A stretch of 64,000 nucleotides of DNA, taken from contig NZ_JAMQBK010000039.1 of assembly GCF_023701485.1 (NCBI RefSeq), forward strand, positions 312,476 through 376,475, read 5' to 3'. The position numbers and the translations under genes are program-made. Each line of letters starts with the position of its first letter. Position 1 is the first letter of the stretch. Positions 56,518 to 64,000 of the stretch are shown here, piece by piece. The notes below the pieces were generated by a model. It was given only the letters and a program-made list of their open reading frames with translations, was not told the DNA's origin and ran no database searches. The DNA comes from Aporhodopirellula aestuarii (lineage in GTDB: Bacteria > Planctomycetota > Planctomycetia > Pirellulales > Pirellulaceae).

Positions 56518-58428
56518 ATGTGTGGAATCACTGGTTCGGTTTGGATGCGGGAAGATCAGCGTGTGGACGATACGCTGATCGGCCGAATGACCGATGTTGT
56601 CTCGCATCGTGGGCCGGACGACGCTCAGATCTGGACCGATCCCGACCATCGTGATGCTCGCGGGAATCCGATGGGAGTCGCATTGGGGTTTCGGCGATTG
56701 TCGATTATCGATGTCGAAGGTGCTCGGCAGCCGATGCCCAACGAAGACGGCCGCGTGCGGATGGTTTTCAATGGCGAGATTTATAACTATCTCGACCTTC
56801 GTCGGCGGCTTGAGGGAGCCGGCCATCGGTTCGCGACGCAGGGTGATGGCGAATCGATTTTGCACCTCTATGAAGACATCGGCACGGATTGTTTTTCGCA
56901 ACTCAACGGCATGTTTGCGATCGCGATCTGGGACGCAACGAAGAATCGCTTGGTGCTCGCGCGAGATCGGATCGGTCAAAAACCGCTTCATTACGCATTC
57001 AAGAATGGTCGCTTGGTTTTCGGTAGCGAACTGAAGTCATTGGCTTGCGTGCCCGGCATTTGTGAGGAGATCGAACCGGCGGCGATTGATGAGTTTTTAA
57101 CTTATCAATACATCCCGCATCCCGGCACGATTTGGAAAGGCGTGCACAAGTTACCGCCGGGACATTTCGCCGTTCTCGACAGTCAAGGGTTTCGGGTTGA
57201 ACGGTATTGGAACTACGACCCGTCCGTTGAGGTCGAAATCAGTCATGGCGACGCGGTCGATCGACTGCGTGAATTACTGAGCGATTCGGTGCGACTGCGA
57301 ATGCGGAGTGATGTGCCGTTGGGGTCGTTTTTGTCAGGCGGTATCGATTCGTCGCTCATCACTGCGCTGGCGGGAGATCATACTGACAAGCCACTGCGGA
57401 CATTTAGTATCGGGTTTCCGATTGCGGATTTTGATGAAACCACCTTCGCCGCTCAGGTGGCCGAACATCTCAAAACGGATCATACGCGGTTTGAGGTCAC
57501 GCCCGATGCGATCGGGATTCTTGAAAAATTGGTTTGGCATTACGACGAACCGTTTGGTGATTCATCTGCCGTTCCGACGTGGTATCTGTCCGAACTGACG
57601 CGGCAGAGCGTGACGGTCGCGTTGTCCGGAGACGGCGGCGACGAGTTATTCGCCGGTTACGAACGCTACCGTGCCTTGTGGCTGAGTCAAAAGATTCAAC
57701 GCATGTTTCCGATCCATGCGATGCCGGGGATCGGACTGATACAGAAACTCCCGGATTCGAATAGGCGGCGTAGTTTGATCCGACGAGGGAAGCGGTTTCT
57801 CGAAGCGATCGGCCAACCTGCGGTACGCCGCTATCTGAATTGGTTGCAGATTTTCCCGGAGTCCTTACGTGCGTCGATGTACACAGACGAATTCGTCGGG
57901 CAATTGCCGGACGAGGATCCGTTTGCGTTTTTGGAGTCTGTTTGGGATCGGAGCGAGGGGCGAGATTTGGTCACACGGGCATCCAGTTCGGACGTGCTAT
58001 CGTATTTGCCTTGTGATTTAATGACCAAGGTGGACATTGCGTCCATGGCTCACGGGCTTGAGGTGCGCCAACCGATGTTGGACTATCGGGTGGTCGAGTT
58101 CGCCGCGACTTTGCCGGTGCGGTACAAATTTCGTGGCAGGCGAGGAAAATTGTTGCTGCAAGACGCATTCGGTGACCGCATTCCGCCGAATATTTTCACG
58201 CGACCGAAGATGGGCTTTGGAATCCCTATTGGAAGTTGGTTTCGTAACGAATTTCGGCCATTAGTGCATGACACCATGATGGCGAAAGACGCTTGCATTC
58301 ACCGTTTCTTCCGCCCCGAGTCGATCGAAGAGTTAGTGACTGCCCACGAAAGTGGCGAGCAAAATCACGGATACCGCTTGTGGAATCTGTTAATCTTGGA
58401 GACGTGGATGAGAAGTGTCACTCGCTAG
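56518..58428 (+). CDS. asnB: Glutamine-hydrolysing asparagine synthetase
   Basis: A 636-residue enzyme. ATG at 56518 puts Cys2 of MCGITG as the glutaminase nucleophile; the frame runs 50 codons further upstream but the mature enzyme must begin here. The N-terminal amidotransferase domain has HRGPDDAQ and FNGEIYNY; the synthetase domain has the ATP/PPi loop SGGIDSSL. It makes asparagine from aspartate, ATP and glutamine; several planctomycete paralogues serve in exopolysaccharide or peptide clusters, but nothing around this one shows such a role. Confidence 0.95.
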   Translation: MCGITGSVWMREDQRVDDTLIGRMTDVVSHRGPDDAQIWTDPDHRDARGNPMGVALGFRRLSIIDVEGARQPMPNEDGRVRMVFNGEIYNYLDLRRRLEGAGHRFATQGDGESILHLYEDIGTDCFSQLNGMFAIAIWDATKNRLVLARDRIGQKPLHYAFKNGRLVFGSELKSLACVPGICEEIEPAAIDEFLTYQYIPHPGTIWKGVHKLPPGHFAVLDSQGFRVERYWNYDPSVEVEISHGDAVDRLRELLSDSVRLRMRSDVPLGSFLSGGIDSSLITALAGDHTDKPLRTFSIGFPIADFDETTFAAQVAEHLKTDHTRFEVTPDAIGILEKLVWHYDEPFGDSSAVPTWYLSELTRQSVTVALSGDGGDELFAGYERYRALWLSQKIQRMFPIHAMPGIGLIQKLPDSNRRRSLIRRGKRFLEAIGQPAVRRYLNWLQIFPESLRASMYTDEFVGQLPDEDPFAFLESVWDRSEGRDLVTRASSSDVLSYLPCDLMTKVDIASMAHGLEVRQPMLDYRVVEFAATLPVRYKFRGRRGKLLLQDAFGDRIPPNIFTRPKMGFGIPIGSWFRNEFRPLVHDTMMAKDACIHRFFRPESIEELVTAHESGEQNHGYRLWNLLILETWMRSVTR

Positions 58429-58528
58429 CCATCGCCCGATGGAAAGATGCTCGTCAACGCACTAGCATGGTGATACGAAAATCCATGCCTTTTCCTTCTA
58501 CATTCTGCCTCGCTTCAAAAAGTTATTC

Positions 58529-59473
58529 ATGGCCCAGCGCAGCGCATTTGATATTTGCAAACTGCTCCGCGACAACATCGCGAAGGTTGTCCTCGGTAAA
58601 GACGAGCTCATCGATTTGCTGATTCTGGCCACAATGGCGGGCGAACACGTTCTGCTGGAGGACGTGCCAGGGGTCGGAAAAACGTTGGCCGCAAAGGCTC
58701 TTGCCCATAGTCTGGACGCGCAGTTTTCACGTCTTCAATTCACACCCGACTTGCTGCCGAGCGATATCACAGGCAGCATGATTTATCGCTCGGCAACGGG
58801 CGAGTTCGAGTTCTCGCCTGGGCCGATTTTCGCCAACGTTGTTTTGGCTGACGAGATCAACCGAGCCCCACCTCGGACCCAATCCGCATTGCTCGAGGCA
58901 ATGAGCGAGGGGCAGGTGACGGTGGACGGGGTGACTCACGAACTGCCAAAGCCATTTATCGTGATCGCGACGCAAAACCCGTTCGAATACGAGGGCACGT
59001 ACGCGTTGCCTGAGAGTCAGCTCGACCGTTTCTTGTTGCGAACATCGATCGGATACCCGGTTCGAGAAATCGAACGCCAGGTTCTCCAAACTCACCAGGC
59101 CGGCGAGCCGGTCAATTGGTTGGAAAGCGTCGTCTCACCCGCCGAAATCATTTCGGTGCAAGAAGAGGTTGGTCGGGTCCGGTTTGATGATTCGCTCACC
59201 GGATACCTGTTGGACATTGTCGCTGCCACGCGCCAACACGAGGCGTTCCAGGTGGGGGTGAGCACGCGGGGAGCGATCAGCTTCTATCGTGGCTGCCAAT
59301 CGCTCGCCCTGTTGCGTGGCCGTGATTATGTCGTTCCCGATGACCTCAAATTACTCGCCGTTCCCGCACTCGCTCACCGAGTCCTGCCCGAAGGCATTTT
59401 CCAAGGCGGCAGTCGTACGGTTGTTGAGCAGCAGTTGGCGGATTTGATCGAGCCGATTGCAGTGCCCGTATAG
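58529..59473 (+). CDS. MoxR-family AAA+ ATPase (second copy)
   Basis: A 314-residue MoxR. Walker A is DVPGVGKTL, Walker B LADEINRAPPRTQSALLEAM and sensor 1 ATQNPFEYEGT. It heads a MoxR, DUF58, transglutaminase operon, a widespread bacterial module in which MoxR is thought to remodel the DUF58/VWA-like partner. It differs markedly in sequence from the MoxR at 41938. Confidence 0.95.
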   Translation: MAQRSAFDICKLLRDNIAKVVLGKDELIDLLILATMAGEHVLLEDVPGVGKTLAAKALAHSLDAQFSRLQFTPDLLPSDITGSMIYRSATGEFEFSPGPIFANVVLADEINRAPPRTQSALLEAMSEGQVTVDGVTHELPKPFIVIATQNPFEYEGTYALPESQLDRFLLRTSIGYPVREIERQVLQTHQAGEPVNWLESVVSPAEIISVQEEVGRVRFDDSLTGYLLDIVAATRQHEAFQVGVSTRGAISFYRGCQSLALLRGRDYVVPDDLKLLAVPALAHRVLPEGIFQGGSRTVVEQQLADLIEPIAVPV

Positions 59474-59539
59474 TTTACCATTGACCCTCAATCTCACACG
59501 CCGCGATCTGGGCGTGGGGCGGATATAGCAAACTCATTC

Positions 59540-60886
59540 ATGGAACGACGCAGTACCCGCCACCGTATGACCCGACTGGGCGTCCAAGTGATGCTGATTG
59601 GCGTCTTTGGCATCCTGGGAGGGTCGCTCAATGGGCTCAACTTGCTGGTGGTCGTCGCGGCGATCACGCTGGGGGGGGTGATGGTGCAGTGGCGGATCAG
59701 CCGTTCGATGATTAACTCGCTGCGGGTCGACCGGCGGATGCCCGCCGAAGCGTTTGCCGGTAAGCCGATGCGGGTCCGTTACCAAATCCATAACGAGCAT
59801 CGTCTGATGCCGATCTGGTTGATCAGCCTGGTCGATATTCTAGAAAAGATGCGACGTTCCGACGATGACCTTTTGCCGCCGTCCAAGCGACCAGCAAAAG
59901 CATCCCCGAGCGGTCTGCAGACGCTCACGGGCGTCGGTCTGCTGATGCCAGGTCAGACTACCAGCGCGTATTTTGATCTCGTTGCGCACCACCGTGGCAG
60001 GTATCGGTTTGGCCGATGGACGGCGTCGACGCTGGCCCCACTCGCGTTGTCGACGGCGTATCGAGAATCCATCCGTGAACAGGATTACGTTGACGTTTAT
60101 CCGCGACTGTATCGTCTGCAGCGTTCCTGGCAGCGAATGTTGCCCAGCCGCATCGGGAACGTTTCGACCACGGTGCATCGTCAAGGGCCTTCCAACGACG
60201 TGTTTTTTGGATTGCGAGAATATCGCCATGGGGACAGTCCACGGCATATCCATTGGCGGACGACGGCCCGCTTGGGCGAACCGGCCGTGAGGCAATTTGA
60301 ACAGCAGAAACGATTCGATTTATGTCTGTTGATCGATGCTTGGTCACCGCACGCGGAGACGAACACGAGTGACAGTCTGCGGCAATCCAGTTCGTCGACA
60401 CTGCGGGACCGAATCAAATCGCTCGCTCCCAAATCCGCCGCATCCAAGCGGGAGGCCGAGGACCGCGCGTCGCTGGGTTACGCGGTTGACGAGCACGTCG
60501 AGAGGGCGATCAGTTTGGCGGCGACTGTCGTCGTGGAGCTCACCCACGGTAGCGAAAATCGAGTGCTGTTAGTGGTTGCCGGCCAAGAGGTCGGAGTCGT
60601 TGCCAGCGGTGCGTCGCTGCTTGGTCGGAAACGAATGCTACAGGCGTTGGCTCGGATGAATCCGAGTTCGCAGGTTCCATTTGCCGACGCCTTGGTCAAG
60701 GCGTCCAATGCGGCGACCCGTTTGCCCGATCTCGTTGTCATTAGCTCGAGATCGCAAACACGTGCGGCTGCCGCTGACGCGGCCACAGCTCTGTCGCTGC
60801 GACGTTGGAAAGCTCGCAGCCAAGTGAATTGGATCGACGTCTCGAGCAAAGATGTCAATCAATGGGTCGCATCGGAGAGCCTTTGA
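59540..60886 (+). CDS. DUF58-domain protein
   Basis: A 448-residue membrane protein. Two N-terminal membrane segments (about 13-29 and 31-47) precede a cytoplasmic region with the DUF58 core motif GDSPRHIHWRTTARLGEPAVRQFE (about 230-255), then a VWA-like stretch containing LCLLIDAW. DUF58 proteins are predicted partners of MoxR ATPases. It is followed by the transglutaminase with one base between stop and start, and lies 66 bases after moxR. Confidence 0.92.
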   Translation: MERRSTRHRMTRLGVQVMLIGVFGILGGSLNGLNLLVVVAAITLGGVMVQWRISRSMINSLRVDRRMPAEAFAGKPMRVRYQIHNEHRLMPIWLISLVDILEKMRRSDDDLLPPSKRPAKASPSGLQTLTGVGLLMPGQTTSAYFDLVAHHRGRYRFGRWTASTLAPLALSTAYRESIREQDYVDVYPRLYRLQRSWQRMLPSRIGNVSTTVHRQGPSNDVFFGLREYRHGDSPRHIHWRTTARLGEPAVRQFEQQKRFDLCLLIDAWSPHAETNTSDSLRQSSSSTLRDRIKSLAPKSAASKREAEDRASLGYAVDEHVERAISLAATVVVELTHGSENRVLLVVAGQEVGVVASGASLLGRKRMLQALARMNPSSQVPFADALVKASNAATRLPDLVVISSRSQTRAAAADAATALSLRRWKARSQVNWIDVSSKDVNQWVASESL

Positions 60887-60887
60887 T

Positions 60888-63458
60888 ATGAGCGCAGCAG
60901 TATCACCAGCAAATGCGTCGCAGTCCGATCGCGGTGGAGCCGCCCACGAGGCTGTGCCGTGGCACCAGCCGGATACTCCGCTACGACTCCGGACGAAGTT
61001 CGCGTTCGCGTTGGTCACCGGGCTCGGGGGGATGTTGTTAGGCACCGCATCGGATACCGAGTCGCTGTCTATCATCATCGTTACGTTTTCGCTGATCGGT
61101 TTTATTTGCGTCGATTGGCAGAAGCTGTTTGCCCTTCCGTCTTTGGTGGCATATGCCGCCATGGCGTTGACCGCGTTCGTATGCGTCGCGGAATTCATGC
61201 AAGATTCCGATCAATTGGGGCGGAAGATGGTCGCCGTCGCGCAGCTTCTCGCGGTTGCGCAGGCGATTCTGATGCTGCAGGAAAAGACGCACCGGCTGTT
61301 TGAGCAGTTGCTGATTTTTGCATTGTTGAACTGTGTCGTTGCCGCCGTGTTTAATGATGCCTTTAACTACGCGATCTGGTTTATACCGCTGACGATCATG
61401 ACGGGGCTCGCGCTTGCGTTCCTCGCTGCCGACGAGACCGCGACACGCGCCGTTGACGTGGGCAAAGCGGCGAATACTCCGGTGACGACGGACGGGCGGA
61501 CGCAGAGGTTGTATGCGTTGGACAATGGGGCCGCGACACGTTCGATCACGAGAGTCGCTCTGGGGCTGCCGTGGACCAGTGTGATCTTGCTCGTGCCAGC
61601 GGTGACGGTGATTGCGGCAACGATCTTTTTCGCGTTACCGAGACGCATCGATGCGCGGCGGGGGGCGTCCACCGAGGCACTCGTTGGTTTCAGCGGAAGC
61701 GTTCAGCTCGGGCAGATCGGTCGGATGCAAATGAGCAAACAGCGGGCGTTGCGGGTCAAGTTTGTTGAACCCGATAAGAACCAGCCGTATTCGGTGGTGG
61801 GCGGGATTTATCTCCGTGGTCGGACGCTCGAACAATACGTTGCCGATAGAGAAGTCGCCGATGGGGGTGGGACATGGCAGACCGTCCCCGTCGCACTCGC
61901 CGGGCCCACGCAGGCTTTGCCGGTCCGTTACGTCCCCAATCGGACGAGCGATCAGATGTTTTTCGATCGTGTCCACGTGGAGGTGCACTGCGAATCCATG
62001 CGGACTCCCGACCTGTTCGCGGTTGCACCCTATCACCGAATCATCGGCAGCGAGGGGGTCGTCAATCTTCCTAACCAATGGTGCATCACGCGGCTAGAAA
62101 AACAACCTTCGACGAATGGGGGCGGGAGATTTCCTAGAAAGGAATACTTCTTCGGCACGCAAGCGTTTCGAGACGGGGTGCAGTCGGCGTGGATTCATGA
62201 CTTGTCGCTCTCGCCGATCGATCCGCTCGCCGCCGCGGGACGACAAAGCATCATGAAGGACGAGGACTTGGACGCACCCGACGCGGAGGTTTTGGTCGCC
62301 AATCAGCTCGAATATCTTGATCGGTTGCTCCAGTACTCAGAGCAGATCATGCCGTCGGCGCGTCAGATCTCAGATGAAATCATCAGCAAAATTCCGGCGA
62401 AGAAACGTACGCCCGTTGAAATTGCGAGGCAGCTCGAACGCGATCTTCAGCTCAACTCTCATTATGAGTATACGTTGGATGGCGGCATCCAGCCGATTTT
62501 GGGGATGGACCCGATCGAGCAGTTCTTGAGTATCGATCGCCGTGGACATTGTCAATATTTTGCCTCAGCGTTGGCGATGATGCTTCGCAGTCAAGGGATC
62601 CCTGCCAGATTAGTGGTGGGGTACCACTGCGACGAATTTAGTGAACTCGGGCAGTATTTCATTGTGCGTCAAAGCCACGCGCATGCTTGGGTGGAGGCGT
62701 TAATCGACGCCAAAGATCTCCCGTTCGGGCAGAACGTATACGGGCAGCCTCGATCGCGACGGTATTGGCTCCGTTTGGATCCAACGCCGGGAGGAGGGGG
62801 AGTTATCGATGACGGCAATATCGGTGGCGGTCGACAGCTTGCGGATTTAGCTCAGAACCTCTGGACCGACTACATCATCGAAATGGATCCTGCCACCCAG
62901 GAGACCACGTTGTTGTCGACTCCCGCGTTCGCGCCGATGACAAACTCCTACCGAACTTGGATTGAGCAAGCGAAATCACTCGCGTTGAAGATCAACGCTG
63001 GCGAGGTACAGGGGATCGGCGGAGGAAAACTGTTTTCGACGAACGGGGCGATTATTGCGATCGCGATCGGCTTTGCAGCGGTCATCTTTGTCAAGCTGCA
63101 GTTTCCCAATTTGTATGGACGGAGGCGGCGAGCGACGCAAGCTCAGCGGGCCGCGCGGCCGTCGATCCCGTTCTATGCCGAGGCTCTCGAATTGCTCGAG
63201 CAAGCCGGTTATGCTCGGAGCCCTGGGCAGACCCCTGCGGAGCTGACGGCGAGTCTCCCCGCAGATGGGCTCAGGAGTCCGACCGATGTCTTGACGCAAT
63301 TGTTTTACCGAATTCGATATGGCTCCGGTTCGTCCGCAGATTCGAGGGGCGGACTTGGGGGTGACCGGTCCGAGTCCAAGACGATGATCGAGCAGTCACT
63401 GGATCAAATCCGGCGGGCGCTCCCGCAGCATCGCAAGCCCAAACCTACTGAGAAATAG
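60888..63458 (+). CDS. Membrane transglutaminase-like protein (TgpA family)
   Basis: An 856-residue protein. ATG at 60888 is one base after the DUF58 stop. Five or so membrane segments lie at about 37-195 and one more at about 220-240; a large exported middle part holds the transglutaminase domain with catalytic Cys555 (GHCQYFA), His599 (HAHAWVE) and Asp631 (LDPTP). A last membrane segment (about 718-735) is followed by a cytoplasmic DUF4129-like helical tail with AELTASL. The MoxR-DUF58-TgpA set is widespread; its substrate is not established. Twelve bases separate it from cmk. Confidence 0.93.
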   Translation: MSAAVSPANASQSDRGGAAHEAVPWHQPDTPLRLRTKFAFALVTGLGGMLLGTASDTESLSIIIVTFSLIGFICVDWQKLFALPSLVAYAAMALTAFVCVAEFMQDSDQLGRKMVAVAQLLAVAQAILMLQEKTHRLFEQLLIFALLNCVVAAVFNDAFNYAIWFIPLTIMTGLALAFLAADETATRAVDVGKAANTPVTTDGRTQRLYALDNGAATRSITRVALGLPWTSVILLVPAVTVIAATIFFALPRRIDARRGASTEALVGFSGSVQLGQIGRMQMSKQRALRVKFVEPDKNQPYSVVGGIYLRGRTLEQYVADREVADGGGTWQTVPVALAGPTQALPVRYVPNRTSDQMFFDRVHVEVHCESMRTPDLFAVAPYHRIIGSEGVVNLPNQWCITRLEKQPSTNGGGRFPRKEYFFGTQAFRDGVQSAWIHDLSLSPIDPLAAAGRQSIMKDEDLDAPDAEVLVANQLEYLDRLLQYSEQIMPSARQISDEIISKIPAKKRTPVEIARQLERDLQLNSHYEYTLDGGIQPILGMDPIEQFLSIDRRGHCQYFASALAMMLRSQGIPARLVVGYHCDEFSELGQYFIVRQSHAHAWVEALIDAKDLPFGQNVYGQPRSRRYWLRLDPTPGGGGVIDDGNIGGGRQLADLAQNLWTDYIIEMDPATQETTLLSTPAFAPMTNSYRTWIEQAKSLALKINAGEVQGIGGGKLFSTNGAIIAIAIGFAAVIFVKLQFPNLYGRRRRATQAQRAARPSIPFYAEALELLEQAGYARSPGQTPAELTASLPADGLRSPTDVLTQLFYRIRYGSGSSADSRGGLGGDRSESKTMIEQSLDQIRRALPQHRKPKPTEK

Positions 63459-63470
63459 CATCGCACCCGC

Positions 63471-64000
63471 ATGATCGTGACCATTGATGGGCCTGCCGGA
63501 GCGGGCAAAAGTAGTATCGCTCGTGATGTCGCAGAGGAGCTCGGTTTCGCATTCTTGGACACCGGTGCGATGTACCGGGCGATCACGTTCGGAGCAATGC
63601 GAGCAGGTGTGCCGCTCGATGATGTCGAGGCGCTCGTTGCGTTTGCCACCGACGCTGAATTGACTTGGAATGATGATCGGATTGACCTCGATGGACAGGA
63701 TGTCTCTGAGGAGATTCGAACGCCGGCGGTCACGTCCAACATCCGGTTCGTTGCCGATCCGTCAGAGATCCGCGGTTGCTTGACCGAGCAGCAACGTCGC
63801 ATCGCCAGGGGGCGGGACATCGTCACCGAGGGACGCGATCAAGGCACCGAGGTGTTCCCTGACGCAGACTGTAAAATTTTTCTGACCGCGTCACCAGAAG
63901 AGCGGGCCCGGAGGCGTCAGTTGCAGCTTGCCGCGGCGGGGCGAGCCGTCAGTTTGGACGAAGTGCTCGCCGCACAAAATCAGCGAGACCAAGAGGATCA
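63471..64000 (+). CDS. cmk: Cytidylate kinase, cut by the window edge
   Basis: The first 176 residues of a (d)CMP kinase, open at the right edge. The P-loop GPAGAGKSS (7-15) starts the protein, followed by LDTGAMYRAIT and the NMP-binding segment; VTEGRDQGTEVFPDA and FLTASPEERARRR are the later family motifs. The DQGT in place of the usual DIGT/DMGT is a small departure. The gene has no stop inside the window. It phosphorylates CMP and dCMP for nucleotide supply. Confidence 0.95.
   Translation, partial: MIVTIDGPAGAGKSSIARDVAEELGFAFLDTGAMYRAITFGAMRAGVPLDDVEALVAFATDAELTWNDDRIDLDGQDVSEEIRTPAVTSNIRFVADPSEIRGCLTEQQRRIARGRDIVTEGRDQGTEVFPDADCKIFLTASPEERARRRQLQLAAAGRAVSLDEVLAAQNQRDQED

Overview
The window looks like a chromosomal segment of a planctomycete, most likely a member of the Pirellulaceae (Rhodopirellula and relatives). 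The signs are: a secreted protease with the N-terminal LEGRRLLA sequence typical of planctomycete exported proteins; a very large PVC-type propeller/HEAT/CxxCH haem protein; a redoxin-cytochrome-copper protein; a sigma-70 factor with extra N-terminal HTH segments; several long secreted proteins without obvious relatives elsewhere; many GTG/TTG starts; and housekeeping genes scattered among them. I saw no phage, insertion sequence, CRISPR array, rRNA or tRNA. It reads as core genome with a few unusual fusions.

Layout. 0.4-8 kb: a 1552-residue secreted VWA/secretin-N-like protein with a Gly-Met tract, a small GYF-like protein, a small planctomycete protein and a lipoprotein. 8.2-10.8 kb: a two-gene signalling cassette in which a CsrA RNA-binding domain is fused to a response-regulator receiver domain, overlapping a membrane hybrid histidine kinase. 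10.8-14.8 kb: a secreted protein of unknown function, the flagellar switch gene fliM, and proA. 15.3-21.6 kb: a methylmalonyl-CoA operon (epimerase, both mutase subunits, MeaB GTPase, gamma-carbonic-anhydrase-like protein). 21.7-25.7 kb: lactonase-like propeller, rimI and the unusual sigma factor, all on the minus strand. 26.5-29.3 kb: a Tat-exported unknown protein and a secreted unknown protein. 29.4-37.7 kb: rpmA, a UvrD/PcrA helicase, an AddB-like nuclease and an AddA-like helicase that lacks a nuclease domain. 37.8-39.5 kb: folK with an extra C-terminal domain, and rdgB. 39.6-46.6 kb: a small lipoprotein, a Cys-rich envelope protein, MoxR, a coiled-coil zinc-ribbon protein and a BatD/BatE-like fusion. 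46.7-54.3 kb: PVC CxxCH protein, methyltransferase, fructosamine kinase and redoxin-cytochrome protein. 54.4-58.4 kb: S8 protease and asnB. 58.5-64 kb: a MoxR-DUF58-transglutaminase operon followed by cmk, which runs off the right edge.

The best candidate for an undescribed system is the CsrA-receiver fusion plus its overlapping hybrid kinase (8263-10805). All receiver phosphorylation residues and the main CsrA RNA-contact residues are present, so the pair could couple phosphorelay signalling directly to mRNA binding without a transcription factor or a small RNA antagonist. Other points of note are the AddAB-like pair in which only one subunit keeps a nuclease, the sigma factor preceded by three HTH-like segments, the HPPK fusion and the BatD-BatE fusion.
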